Assembly (NCBI RefSeq): GCF_001421885.1
Contig: NZ_LMLH01000028.1
Span: 463,143 to 527,142 of the forward strand
From: Pseudomonas sp. Leaf48
GTDB lineage: Bacteria > Pseudomonadota > Gammaproteobacteria > Pseudomonadales > Pseudomonadaceae
Length of the DNA: 64,000 bases
Direction: 5' to 3'
Shown here: positions 52,081 through 63,000 of the stretch, one piece after another
Layout: each line of letters begins with the position of its first letter
Numbering within the stretch: the first letter of the stretch is position 1
The notes under the pieces: model-generated
What the model saw: only the letters and a program-made list of their open reading frames with translations
The model's database searches: none
What the model was told of the DNA's origin: nothing
Program-made: the position numbers and the translations under genes

Positions 52081-53252
52081 GGCAACAATTGCTCCCAGGC
52101 TGGAACGCCCATCGGCGGTTTCGGCAGTTCCGGCAGTGGCGCCGGATGGCCTGGCTGGATACCGTCGCGGGTCAGGCTGGCGATGACCCGGTCGGCGAAA
52201 TCAGGTGCCAGCGCCAGTTTGGTCGGCCAGCCGACCAGCAGTCGATCCTGCTCGGCGAGGAATGCGTTGTCCGGGCGGACCAGCCCCGACTGCAGCGGCT
52301 CTGCACGGTCGACGCGCAGGGTCGCCCATCGCGCGGTGCTCAGGTCGATCCACGGCAGCAACTGACCGAGCTCTTTGTGCGCCGTGGCAATTTGTGTGGC
52401 GGGTTCACGGGCCACACCTTCGGCTTCGGCGATGTCACCGCCCAAGTACCAGACCCACTGGCCATCGGCGGCCGGGTGGGTGGTCACGGTCAGGCGCGGT
52501 TTGGTGCCCCCGCCCAGGCAGTGGGCGTACAGCGGCTTCAGGCCCGGGCCCTTGGCGATGATCATGTGCAGCGGTCGGCGCTGCATGGCTGGCTGGTCAA
52601 TGCCCAATGCCGCCAGCAAGTCGGCGGTGCCGGCGCCGGCGCTGAGGACGATGCGTTGGGCACGGATTTCTCGCTCATCAACCTTCAGTCCGACCAGATC
52701 GCCGTTTTCCCGAATCGGTTCGATCTTGTGCCCGGCGAGCAAGCCGTCACCCGCCAGGTCGGCAAGGCGCTGGATCAGGCTCGGAACATCGATCACCAGC
52801 TCCGCGAGGCGATAGACCTTGCCCTTGAAGCGCTTGTCTTGCAGGGCCGGCGGCAGTTGTTCGCCCTTGACCTGATCGACGCGACCGCGCACGGCCTTGC
52901 TGGCGAAAAAACTGGTGAGGTTGCCGGCGAGGGTACCGGGCGACCACAGGTAATGAGCTTCGGACAACAGGCGCACGCCGGACAGGTCCAGCTCGCCGTC
53001 GCCGGCCAAGGCTTCACGCCAGCGGCGCGGCATGTCGGCGATGGCTTCCGAGGCGCCGGTCAGGGCACCGTGCAGCGCGTACTTGGCACCGCCATGGATA
53101 ATGCCCTGGGACTTCAGGCTCTGCCCGCCGCCAAGGCTGGCGCTTTCCACCAGTACGGTCGAATAACCCTGGCGGCGCAGGCGCGCATTCAGCCAGAGGC
53201 CGGCGACACCAGCGCCGACAATCAGAACGTCGGTGGAAATAACGGATGGCAT
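52077..53252 (-). CDS. FAD-dependent oxidoreductase (DAO family)
   Basis: 391 residues. N-terminal dinucleotide-binding motif DVLIVGAGVAGLWLNARL, then ASLGGGQSLKSQGIIHGG, typical of D-amino-acid-oxidase/glycerol-3-phosphate-dehydrogenase-type flavoenzymes, and RIVLSAGAGTADLLAALG mid-protein. Substrate not evident. Upstream of and overlapping the aldo/keto reductase gene, matching PA4991 by position. It is separated from emrE by a REPIN. Confidence 0.88.
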   Translation of the reverse strand: MPSVISTDVLIVGAGVAGLWLNARLRRQGYSTVLVESASLGGGQSLKSQGIIHGGAKYALHGALTGASEAIADMPRRWREALAGDGELDLSGVRLLSEAHYLWSPGTLAGNLTSFFASKAVRGRVDQVKGEQLPPALQDKRFKGKVYRLAELVIDVPSLIQRLADLAGDGLLAGHKIEPIRENGDLVGLKVDEREIRAQRIVLSAGAGTADLLAALGIDQPAMQRRPLHMIIAKGPGLKPLYAHCLGGGTKPRLTVTTHPAADGQWVWYLGGDIAEAEGVAREPATQIATAHKELGQLLPWIDLSTARWATLRVDRAEPLQSGLVRPDNAFLAEQDRLLVGWPTKLALAPDFADRVIASLTRDGIQPGHPAPLPELPKPPMGVPAWEQLLP

Positions 53253-53343
53253 TCGGCGACCTCAGTGTTCAAGACGAGGACGCAGTATACAGACTCGAAG
53301 AAGAGTCGATTTGTTGGTGATCAATAGGGTGGACGCAAATCCT

Positions 53344-53431
53344 GTGGGAGCGGGCTTGCTCGCGAAGGCGGTGTGTCATTCAGAATGGAAGTTGGCTGGC
53401 TTTGCGCCTTCGCGAGCAAGCCCGCTCCCAC
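53344..53431. repeat. REPIN, GTGGGAGCGGGCTTGCTCGCGAA class
   Basis: Arm GTGGGAGCGGGCTTGCTCGC at 53344-53363 and its inverted complement ending GCTCCCAC at 53431. Sits between emrE and the FAD oxidoreductase gene, both on the minus strand. Confidence 0.9.
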
Positions 53432-53450
53432 AATGGAGCTTAATGCGTCT

Positions 53451-53783
53451 TCAGTGCCCGGCAGTTTTGGAGAAGAGCTGGATGACCACAACGCCCAGCA
53501 CAATCAACGCCATCCCCAGCATCGCCGGTACGTCCAGCTTCTGCCCGTAGATAAACAGTGCCGCGACGCTGACCATCACGATGCCCATGCCGGCCCACAC
53601 CGCGTATGCCACGCCTACCGGGACGCTGCGCACCACCAGGGTCAGCATCCAGAAGGCAATGCCGTAGCCGACGATCACCAGCAGCAGCGGCAGCGGAGTG
53701 CTGAAGCCTTTGACCGCTTTCATGGAAACAGTGGCAATCACTTCGGCGCAGATGGCAATGGCCAGGTAGTAGTAAGCGGTCAT
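53451..53783 (-). CDS. emrE: EmrE-like small multidrug resistance transporter
   Basis: 110 residues with four hydrophobic helices, the size of SMR transporters. The essential Glu14 is present in AICAEVIATVSMKAV, and the WAGMGIVMVS segment of TM3 is conserved, pointing to EmrE/SugE. It exports cationic compounds in exchange for protons as an antiparallel dimer. It is divergent from the LysR gene, which might regulate it. Same position as P. aeruginosa PA4990. Confidence 0.92.
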   Translation of the reverse strand: MTAYYYLAIAICAEVIATVSMKAVKGFSTPLPLLLVIVGYGIAFWMLTLVVRSVPVGVAYAVWAGMGIVMVSVAALFIYGQKLDVPAMLGMALIVLGVVVIQLFSKTAGH

Positions 53784-53885
53784 GGGTCAATCCTCGTGTG
53801 AAGTGTTGCTCTCTGAGGTCGGCATTCTAGAGTCTGGCCAGATGCGGTAAAGTCATTACCTATCTGTTTTGAAGATGGGTTTAGC

Positions 53886-54782
53886 ATGCAGTGGAATCTG
53901 GAACAACTGCGCCTGTTCGTCAGCGTAGCGGAGCAGCGCTCGTTTTCCGCCGTGGCGCGGGATCAGCGCAAGGCGCAATCGGCGGTCAGCAGTTCGATCG
54001 CGCTGCTGGAAGAAGACCTGGGTGTGAGTCTGTTCGACCGCAGCAGCGGGCGCCAGCCTAAGCTCACCGAGGCCGGCAACGCGTTGCTGGAAGAGGCACG
54101 GGAAGTGCTGCGCCAGTGCGAGCGTCTCAACGGCCGGGCGCTGGCGATGATGCGCGGGCAGGAGGCATTGCTGCGGTTGGCCCAGGACGAGGCGATGCCT
54201 TATCAGCCGATCATCGAAAGTTTTGAAGCGCTGGCCGAGCAGTTTCCCAGTCTGGAAGTGCAGTTGACCAGCGCCGCGCAAGGGGAAGTGGCGCGTAAGC
54301 TGGTGGAGCGTCGCGCCGATCTGGGTTTGCTGTTTTTTCACGACCAGATTCCTGAAGCGCTGGAGCGGCGGGTGCTCGGTAGTGTGGAAATGGTCACGGT
54401 TTGCGGCGTCGATCATCCATTGGCGAAGCAGACCCACGTGAATTGCCAGGCGCTGGCGCAGCATCGTCAGTTGTTGATGTCCACCCAGTCCAGCGTCTAT
54501 CCCGGCAGTGAGCCGGCCAGTCCGCAGGTCTGGCGTGCCGACAGTTTCTACGTGATGGCCGAATGGCTGGTGCGGGGCCTCGGCTGGGCCTGGTTGCCAC
54601 GCCATGTGGTGCAGTACCCGACGTACCAGAATCAGATGGTCGAACTGGTCAGCGAATGGACCCCGCCGGCCCTTGTGGTGGAACTGGTCTGGCGTCGCGA
54701 CGAACCGCTGGGCCCGGCCGCGCGCTGGCTCGCCGAACGTTTTGCCGTGCACTTGCAGGCGATTGGCGTGAAAAGCCGATAA
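53886..54782 (+). CDS. LysR-family transcriptional regulator
   Basis: 298 residues. N-terminal winged helix-turn-helix (LEQLRLFVSVAEQRSFSAVA ... QSAVSSSIALLEEDLGVSLF) and a C-terminal periplasmic-binding-protein-like effector domain. Divergent from emrE with about 100 bp between, the usual arrangement for a LysR protein controlling its neighbour, but the inducer is unknown. The waaA start is 11 nt after its stop. Matches PA4989 by position. Confidence 0.92.
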   Translation: MQWNLEQLRLFVSVAEQRSFSAVARDQRKAQSAVSSSIALLEEDLGVSLFDRSSGRQPKLTEAGNALLEEAREVLRQCERLNGRALAMMRGQEALLRLAQDEAMPYQPIIESFEALAEQFPSLEVQLTSAAQGEVARKLVERRADLGLLFFHDQIPEALERRVLGSVEMVTVCGVDHPLAKQTHVNCQALAQHRQLLMSTQSSVYPGSEPASPQVWRADSFYVMAEWLVRGLGWAWLPRHVVQYPTYQNQMVELVSEWTPPALVVELVWRRDEPLGPAARWLAERFAVHLQAIGVKSR

Positions 54783-54793
54783 ACTCCGCCGCC

Positions 54794-56071
54794 ATGAATA
54801 GAACTCTCTACACCGCGCTGTTTTATCTGGGGCTGCCACTGGTAGCGATTCGGCTATGGTTGCGCTCGCGCAAGGCGCCGGCGTACGCCAGGCGCATCGG
54901 CGAGCGCTTTTCCTATGGGATGCCGGCGATGCAACCGGGCGGCATCTGGGTGCACGCGGTGTCGGTGGGAGAAAGCATTGCCGCCGCGCCGATGATCCGC
55001 GCCTTGCTGCAACGTTATCCAACGTTGCCGATCACCGTGACCTGCATGACTCCGACCGGTTCGGAACGCATCCTGGCGTTGTTCGCCAATGAGCCGCGTA
55101 TCCAGCACTGCTATCTCCCATACGACCTGCCGTGCGCGGCCAAACGTTTCCTGGACCGGGTCCAGCCGAAGCTGGCGGTGATCATGGAAACCGAATTGTG
55201 GCCCAACCATATTCATCAATGCGCCAGGCGCGGGATTCCCGTGGCGTTGGCCAATGCGCGCCTGTCCGAGCGATCGGCCAAAGGCTACGGCCGGTTTCGC
55301 AAATTGACCCAGCCGATGCTCGCCGAGATGAGCCTGTTCGCGGTACAGACCGAAGCCGAGGCCCAGCGCTTTCTTGAGTTGGGTGCGCGCCCGGAGACGG
55401 TGCAAGTGACCGGCTCGATCAAATTCGACCTGACCATTGACCCGCAACTGCTGGTGCGCGCCAGCGAACTGCGCCAGCAATGGCAGGCCCAGGAGCGTCC
55501 GGTGTGGATCGCCGCCAGTACCCACGACGGTGAAGATGAAGTGGTGTTGGCGGCCCATCGGCAGTTGCTGGCCAATCATCCCGACGCTCTGCTGATACTG
55601 GTGCCGCGTCATCCGGAGCGCTTCAATTCGGTTCACGCCCTGTGCCGGCAGCAAGGCTTTGCCACGGTGCGTCGCTCCAGCGGCGACGCAGTAGAGGCAG
55701 GCACTGCGGTGCTGTTGGGCGACACCATGGGCGAGCTGCTGTTTCTCTACGCTTTGGCCGACAGCGCGTTCGTCGGCGGCAGCCTGGTGCCCAACGGCGG
55801 GCATAACCTGCTGGAGCCGGCCGCCTTGGCCAAGCCGGTTTTGAGCGGGCCGCACTTGTTCAATTTTCTCGAAATCTCCGCGCAGTTACGTAGTGCCGGG
55901 GCGTTACAGGAAGTAGAGGATGCCGAAGGACTGGCGCTGGCGGTGCAGCGGTTGTTCGAGTTGCCGCGGGATGCGCAGCGGATGGCTGAGGCAGGGTTGA
56001 ATGTAATGCGCAGCAATCAGGGTGCGTTGCAGCGGTTGCTGGATGGGTTGGGGCGGTTGATCGACCGTTAG
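54794..56071 (+). CDS. waaA: WaaA: Kdo transferase
   Basis: Attaches Kdo residues to lipid IVA at the inner membrane. 425 residues from ATG 54794. An N-terminal membrane anchor (residues ~4-22, TLYTALFYLGLPLVAIRLW) is followed by the catalytic Glu60 in HAVSVGES. The donor-site stretch is FVGGSLVPNGGHNLLEPAALAKPVLSGPH. The frame extends further upstream but that part overlaps the LysR gene and is not conserved sequence. Confidence 0.96.
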   Translation: MNRTLYTALFYLGLPLVAIRLWLRSRKAPAYARRIGERFSYGMPAMQPGGIWVHAVSVGESIAAAPMIRALLQRYPTLPITVTCMTPTGSERILALFANEPRIQHCYLPYDLPCAAKRFLDRVQPKLAVIMETELWPNHIHQCARRGIPVALANARLSERSAKGYGRFRKLTQPMLAEMSLFAVQTEAEAQRFLELGARPETVQVTGSIKFDLTIDPQLLVRASELRQQWQAQERPVWIAASTHDGEDEVVLAAHRQLLANHPDALLILVPRHPERFNSVHALCRQQGFATVRRSSGDAVEAGTAVLLGDTMGELLFLYALADSAFVGGSLVPNGGHNLLEPAALAKPVLSGPHLFNFLEISAQLRSAGALQEVEDAEGLALAVQRLFELPRDAQRMAEAGLNVMRSNQGALQRLLDGLGRLIDR

Positions 56072-56089
56072 ACCGTGTTGCTTGAATTG

Positions 56090-56154
56090 AAAAGATCGCA
56101 GCCTTGTTTCACTCGACAGCTCCTGCAGGGAGCTGCCGGAGGCTGCGATCTTTT
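56090..56154. repeat. Inverted repeat of the AAAAGATCGCAGCCT family between waaA and tolC
   Basis: AAAAGATCGCAGCC starts at 56090 and GGCTGCGATCTTTT ends at 56154, with an inner hairpin CAGCTCCTGCAGGGAGCTG. Located between convergent waaA and the TolC-family gene and able to act as a bidirectional terminator, with A and T tracts at the outer ends. Confidence 0.8.
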
Positions 56155-56159
56155 GCTTT

Positions 56160-57599
56160 TTATTGCTCCGGTCTTGCCTTCAGTTGCTCGGCCGCAGCCT
56201 TGGCCAGGTCCGGCGGCAGGAAGTCCTTGTCCGGGTTGTAGTTGGGGTTGAGCCAGCGAGCCAGGTCCTGCAGATCCCCAGGGTTCAACGTGCCTGCCTG
56301 CTGCTTCAGGCGCAGGTTGTCCAGGATGTAGTTGTAGCGGGTGTTGTTGTAGTCGCGCACCGAGGTGTACAGCTGGCGCTGCGCATCCAGGACGTCGACG
56401 ATGTTGCGCGTACCCACCTGGTAACCGATCTCGGTCGCTTCCACTGCGCTCTGGTTGGAGATGATCGACTGCTTGCGCGCCTGCACTTGCTCGACGTCGG
56501 TGTTCACGGCGCGGTGCAGGTCGCGGGTGTTTTCGACGATTTGACGACGCAGGGATTCACGCTGCTGCTCGGTCTGGTTCAGTTGCGCATAGGATTGGCG
56601 CACCTGGGAGGTGGTCAGGCCGCCGCTGTAGATCGGGATATTCAATTGCAGGCCCACGGTCGTTTGCTCGACGTCGCCGCTGTAAGCCTGGGGAAGATTA
56701 TTGGGGTTGCTGAAACCCAGGGCGTCGTTATCACCTTTTTCGTACTTGGCTACTGCGTCCAGGGTTGGCAGGTGCCCGGCCTTGCGCTGCTTGAGCGTTT
56801 CCTCGGCGGCGCTGACAGCATAATTGCTGGCCAGCAGATTGAGGTTCTGCCTGGCTGCCGTTTCGACCCAGGCTTTGGCGTCGTTCGGCGCGGGCGGCAG
56901 GATCGGCAAGTTATGGCTGATGCCCTGGATCGAGTTGTACCGACGGTTGGTCAGGGTGACCAAGGCTTCGAACGCGTCATCCACCTGGCGCTGCGCGACG
57001 ATGCGGTTGGCGCGCGCGGTGTCGTAGCTGGCCTGGGAATTGAGTACGTCGGTCTTGTCCGAGAGGCCGACATCGAAACGCTCGTTGGACTGATCGAGTT
57101 GACGTTTGAACGCGGCTTCTTCGGCCTTGGTCGAGGCCAGGGTGTCCTGGCTACGCAGCACGTTGAAGTAGCTGTCGGCGGTCTGCAGGATCAGGTTTTG
57201 CTCAGTTGCCGAGAGCTGCAGAGCGGCCTGTTCGTTCACATCCTTGGCAGCCTGGAACTGGAACCAGCGATCGGCCCGGAACAGCGGCTGCGCCAGGGTC
57301 GCCTGATACGAATTGGCATTGCGGTTAGCCGTTGCCGAAGGCTGGTCGATCGAGGTGCGCACGTTGGCCACGTCCGCACCACCGGAAAGATTGGGCAGAA
57401 GTCCGGCGCGGGCCTGCGGCACCACTTCTTTTTGCGCGCCGTATTGGGCGACGGCGGCAGCCAGGTCGGAGTTGTTGTTCACGGCCTCCTGGTACACGCT
57501 GACCAGGTCTGTCTTGTTCGATAAGGGCGCTTCTGCTGCCCAGGCCATTCCGTTGGACGCACAAGACACGGCAAGGGCCAGTGAGAGTTTGCGCAGCAT
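56160..57599 (-). CDS. tolC: TolC-family outer-membrane channel
   Basis: 479 residues with a Sec signal peptide (LSLALAVSCASNGMAWA, cleavage about residue 22). Two TolC repeats rich in long coiled-coil helices follow: LVSVYQEAVNNNSDLAAA ... and the second half with YEVGTRNIVDVL-like YQVGTRNIVDVLDAQRQLY. Exit duct for type I secretion and efflux. Convergent with waaA and divergent from thiC; this is the position of P. aeruginosa PA4974 (opmH), so it may be called opmH. Confidence 0.93.
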   Translation of the reverse strand: MLRKLSLALAVSCASNGMAWAAEAPLSNKTDLVSVYQEAVNNNSDLAAAVAQYGAQKEVVPQARAGLLPNLSGGADVANVRTSIDQPSATANRNANSYQATLAQPLFRADRWFQFQAAKDVNEQAALQLSATEQNLILQTADSYFNVLRSQDTLASTKAEEAAFKRQLDQSNERFDVGLSDKTDVLNSQASYDTARANRIVAQRQVDDAFEALVTLTNRRYNSIQGISHNLPILPPAPNDAKAWVETAARQNLNLLASNYAVSAAEETLKQRKAGHLPTLDAVAKYEKGDNDALGFSNPNNLPQAYSGDVEQTTVGLQLNIPIYSGGLTTSQVRQSYAQLNQTEQQRESLRRQIVENTRDLHRAVNTDVEQVQARKQSIISNQSAVEATEIGYQVGTRNIVDVLDAQRQLYTSVRDYNNTRYNYILDNLRLKQQAGTLNPGDLQDLARWLNPNYNPDKDFLPPDLAKAAAEQLKARPEQ

Positions 57600-57810
57600 A
57601 GGCGTTCCCTAGATTTGATATTACACAGGTAATTTGAGCGCCAAGGCTAAGGCGCGGCTCGTTCAGCGTCAATGCGCCGTCCGGCGTAGCGAGTGTAGTT
57701 GTGCAGCGGGGCGGCAACAATCCTGTCTATGCGTGTTATTACGCCATTCATCGTGGTGGTTATAGCGGAGTTGGCGTTCTTTGCCAGTTGTGTCTAGACT
57801 GGCCGGGTTC

Positions 57811-57899
57811 TTGTCGGGGTGCCTTGCTATGAGGCTGAGATCGAATAATTTCGGATCCCGTTGAACCTGATCAGGTTAGCGCCTGCGTAGGGAACAAGA
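57811..57899 (+). ncRNA. TPP (THI-element) riboswitch of thiC
   Basis: Conserved core elements in order: TCGGGGTGCC at 57813-57822, GGCTGAGAT at 57833-57841, and GAACCTGATCAGGTTAGCGC then CTGCGTAGGGAAC ending near 57896. These are the thiamin-pyrophosphate riboswitch motifs. It lies 175 nt before the thiC ATG; a CCCGG/CCGGG hairpin near 57911-57940 could serve as the expression platform. The rest of the tolC-thiC gap (57600-57810 and 57941-58073) shows no gene. Confidence 0.95.
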
Positions 57900-58073
57900 T
57901 TTCTCGTCACCCGGCGAGTCCTCTTGTGCTTCGTCCGGGATGTTGTTCGACAATCGAACACCCCTCGAGCACTGAGCACAGCACAGCTGGTTTTCCAGCG
58001 CCCGTGCGTCCATTCGTTTACAGGTTCGCTCCGACAAAATTCCACTGCCTGGATGCTGTCTGGAGAGCCCGTG

Positions 58074-59963
<1,890 letters not shown>

Positions 59964-59997
59964 TCTGACCTGTGATTGACGGCGCCTGCGCTGCCGT

Positions 59998-60094
59998 CTT
60001 CGCGAGCAAGCCCGCTCCCACACTGGATCTCCTGTGAACACAAATTTTGTGTACGACCGAGATCAATGTGGGAGCGGGCTTGCTCGCGAAGGCG
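59998..60094. repeat. Inverted pair of REPs in opposite orientation to the other REPINs
   Basis: CTTCGCGAGCAAGCCCGCTC then CCAC from 59998, spacer with its own palindrome (ACACAAATTTTGTGT), then GTGGGAGCGGGCTTGCTCGC then GAAGGCG to 60094. The two arms face the opposite way round compared with 14034-14120 and 53344-53431. Located between thiC and cytX. Confidence 0.85.
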
Positions 60095-60149
60095 TTGGAA
60101 CAGGCACCGAATTACTCAATGACACACTTATCCCTCTGAGATAACACCC

Positions 60150-61442
60150 TTGAGCATTCAACCCAGCACTTACTCCCCTGACATCGCCGTGCCGACCGAC
60201 AAACGTGTGTTCGGCGGCCGCGATCTGTTTTCCCTGTGGTTCTCCCTCGGCATCGGCCTGATGGTGTTGCAGACCGGCGCCCTGTTGGCGCCAGGCCTGG
60301 GCCTGTCCGGCTCGTTGCTGGCAATCTTCCTTGGTACGCTGGTCGGCGTTCTGCTGCTGGCAGCGGTGGGCGTGATCGGTTCCGACACCGGTCTGTCGTC
60401 GATGGCCGCGCTCAAACTCAGCCTCGGTGCCAAAGGCGCGAGCCTGCCGGCTGTGCTGAATTTGCTGCAACTGATCGGTTGGGGGGCGTTCGAAATCATC
60501 GTCATGCGCGACGCCGCCAGTCTGCTCGGTACCCGTGCATTCAGCGAAGGCTCCCCCTGGGCGAGCCCGCTGCTGTGGACCCTGTTTTTCGGTGCCCTGG
60601 CAACCCTGCTGGCAGTCAGTGGGCCATTGACCTTCGTGCGCAAAGTCCTGCGCAAGTGGGGCATCTGGCTGCTGTTGGCTGCGTGCATCTGGCTGACCTG
60701 GAACCTGTTCGCCAAGGCCGATCTGGCAGCATTGTGGGCCCAGGCCGGTGACGGCTCGATGCCATTTGCCGTGGGCTTCGACATCGCCATCGCCATGCCG
60801 CTGTCGTGGCTACCGCTGATTGCCGACTACTCGCGCTTCGGCAAGCGGGCGAAAAACGTTTTTGGCGGCACCGCCATCGGCTTCTTTATCGGTAACTTCT
60901 GGCTGATGAGCCTGGGCGTGGCCTACACCCTGGCGTTCGCGCCGAGCGGTGAAGTCAATGCACTGCTGTTGGCGCTGGCGGGTGCCGGCCTGGGGATTCC
61001 GCTGCTGCTGATTCTGCTGGACGAGTCGGAAAACGCCTTTGCCGACATTCACTCGGCGGCAGTGTCCAGCGGCTTTCTGTTGCGCCTGAAGGTCGAGCAT
61101 CTGGCCCTGGCCATCGGCGTGATCTGCACCTTGATCGCCTTGCTGGCGCCATTGGCCCAGTACCAGAACTTCCTGCTGCTGATCGGTTCGGTGTTTGCGC
61201 CGCTGTTTGGCGTGGTGCTGGTGGATCACTTCATCCTGCGCAAGCGCAGCGCCCAGGTAGCGTCAGCTGCCTTGCGCTGGCCGGCGCTACTGGCCTGGCT
61301 GGGCGGAGTCAGCACCTATCACCTGTTGGCCAATCTCTATCCGGACGTTGGTGCAACCCTGCCGGCGCTGGTCCTGGCAGGGCTGTTGCAACTGGTGCTG
61401 GGCCGGGCTTTCAGTTACGGCCGGGAAACAGCTCGGGTTTGA
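60150..61442 (+). CDS. cytX: CytX-like hydroxymethylpyrimidine permease
   Basis: 430-residue NCS1-family (cytosine/purine permease) transporter with about 12 TM segments. Family features: DLFSLWFSLGIGLMVLQTGALL, then MPLSWLPLIADYSRFGKRAK, the NCS1 'ADYSR' signature. Its position right after thiC suggests uptake of the thiamin pyrimidine precursor, as proposed for CytX. Start is TTG at 60150, a weak site with CTGAG upstream. Its 3' end overlaps the convergent lipoprotein gene by 32 bp. Confidence 0.87.
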   Translation: MSIQPSTYSPDIAVPTDKRVFGGRDLFSLWFSLGIGLMVLQTGALLAPGLGLSGSLLAIFLGTLVGVLLLAAVGVIGSDTGLSSMAALKLSLGAKGASLPAVLNLLQLIGWGAFEIIVMRDAASLLGTRAFSEGSPWASPLLWTLFFGALATLLAVSGPLTFVRKVLRKWGIWLLLAACIWLTWNLFAKADLAALWAQAGDGSMPFAVGFDIAIAMPLSWLPLIADYSRFGKRAKNVFGGTAIGFFIGNFWLMSLGVAYTLAFAPSGEVNALLLALAGAGLGIPLLLILLDESENAFADIHSAAVSSGFLLRLKVEHLALAIGVICTLIALLAPLAQYQNFLLLIGSVFAPLFGVVLVDHFILRKRSAQVASAALRWPALLAWLGGVSTYHLLANLYPDVGATLPALVLAGLLQLVLGRAFSYGRETARV

Positions 61443-62157
61443 TGATGCCGTTCAGGCGTGGGTAGGGGATCTTCAGTTCGACATGGCCCAGCGCGTAAGG
61501 CGCGATGCTGCTGGTTTCGTACTTGAGGATCACCCCGCCATAGGTCAGCGCCACGTTCTGGGTTTTCTGGAACGGCCAGCTCTTCACGAACTCCGGTTCC
61601 TGATCGAGCTTGGTGCTGATCAGCCAGCTGTTGTGCGCCACCTGTGCCGCTTTCCAGAATGCCTCTTCCTGCCCCGGCACCAGCATGTCGGACAAGGTCA
61701 GCACTTTATGCTGCTGGCGCGAATAGTTGATGAAACCGCGACCCGGCGTGCCATGGGCACCGCCAGTATCCAGGTAACTGGACAACTCGATGATCACCAG
61801 GCCGTCATGTTGCTCGCGTACCTTGGCCTGCAAGTAGATGCTGTTGCCCGGGCCGGCACTGCGCAAAAACTGTTCGCGATAAGCCGCCAGGGTCGGTGCC
61901 ACTGGTGCGTCAGGCGAAGTGCGGGTCATCTGCAGCAGGCGTTTTTCGATGATGCCGTCAAGCTGTGGCTCGTCCGGGAAGTGCAGGGTGTCGATGTTGA
62001 CCAGTGGGCAATCCTGGTTGGTGCAACCAGTTTTGAGCTGTTCGGAAGCGTCGCGGGTGGTTTCCAGCGGCGCACGGTAATTGGGCTGAAACAGGCTCTG
62101 GCAAGCGCCCAGGGTCAGGGCGATGGCGGCCACAGAGACAATTTTGAAAAGTGACAT
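61411..62157 (-). CDS. DUF3298 (RsiV-like) lipoprotein
   Basis: 248 residues from ATG 62157, supported by AAAGGA just upstream (the frame extends 54 nt further). Lipoprotein signal with lipobox LGAC in VAAIALTLGACQS. The C-terminal part (LTLSDMLVPGQEEAFW, LTYGGVILKYETSSIAPYALG) is the RsiV/DUF3298-like domain found in lysozyme-sensing anti-sigma factors and in stand-alone lipoproteins. No sigma factor is next to it, so the role is open. Confidence 0.85.
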   Translation of the reverse strand: MSLFKIVSVAAIALTLGACQSLFQPNYRAPLETTRDASEQLKTGCTNQDCPLVNIDTLHFPDEPQLDGIIEKRLLQMTRTSPDAPVAPTLAAYREQFLRSAGPGNSIYLQAKVREQHDGLVIIELSSYLDTGGAHGTPGRGFINYSRQQHKVLTLSDMLVPGQEEAFWKAAQVAHNSWLISTKLDQEPEFVKSWPFQKTQNVALTYGGVILKYETSSIAPYALGHVELKIPYPRLNGIIKPELFPGRN

Positions 62158-62382
62158 GGGCGTCCTTTCTGAAACAGGGGAAGGCAAAAAGTTATCCGCT
62201 TCGACTCTCAACGAAGCAATCAGTTCGCCACTAAGCTAATTAGAGTGGGTTTCGTCTTCACCGTCCATCCCGCTGACGGCAAAGGGGCTGCATCAAACGC
62301 CACCGGCGCGTTAGGATGGCGCGAAGTCGAGGCTCCAGGAAAAAAGGAACCTCGTAAAGGATTTGCAGGAACGAGGATTGCC

Positions 62383-63000
62383 ATGACCGATTTCACCACC
62401 GCCATTCCGACCGCCGTTGATATCGTACGGCGCGAGAAGTGCTTCGAGGGCTTCTACAAGCTCGACCGCGTGCACTTGCGTCACGAATTGTTCGCAGGGG
62501 GCATGAGCCGGGAAATCAGTCGCGAACTGTTCGTGCGCCATGATGCGGTATGCATGCTGCCTTATGACCCGCAGCGCGACGAAGTGGTGTTGATCGAGCA
62601 GTTTCGCGTCGGCGCCCTGGGCAAGACTGACAATCCTTGGCTGGTCGAACTGGTCGCTGGTCTGATCGACAAGGATGAAGTGCCGGAAGCAGTTGCTCAC
62701 CGCGAAGCGCAGGAGGAAGCTGGGCTGGAAATCAGCGCGCTGTGGCCGATGACCAAATATTTTCCATCGCCCGGCGGCAGCAACGAATTCGTGCATCTGT
62801 ACCTGGGGCGTTGCGAAACAACCGGGGTTGGCGGCCTGCATGGGCTGGAGGAAGAGGCAGAAGATATCCGCGTCACGGTCTGGGCCTTCGAAGATGCCCT
62901 GCAGGCCGTACGCGACGGGCATATTGCCAACGCGGCGAGCATCATTGCCTTGCAATGGCTGGCTTTGAACCGCGCTGAAGTGAGGGGGTTATGGTTGTAA
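62383..63000 (+). CDS. nudF: NudF: ADP-ribose pyrophosphatase (Nudix)
   Basis: 205 residues from ATG 62383 with GAGGA upstream. A perfect Nudix box spans Gly93-Leu115: G-x5-E-x7-REAQEEAGL. Similar to E. coli NudF, hydrolysing ADP-ribose. The start of the next gene lies 10 nt inside its 3' end, so they are coupled; cpdA follows, as in many gammaproteobacteria. Confidence 0.93.
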   Translation: MTDFTTAIPTAVDIVRREKCFEGFYKLDRVHLRHELFAGGMSREISRELFVRHDAVCMLPYDPQRDEVVLIEQFRVGALGKTDNPWLVELVAGLIDKDEVPEAVAHREAQEEAGLEISALWPMTKYFPSPGGSNEFVHLYLGRCETTGVGGLHGLEEEAEDIRVTVWAFEDALQAVRDGHIANAASIIALQWLALNRAEVRGLWL

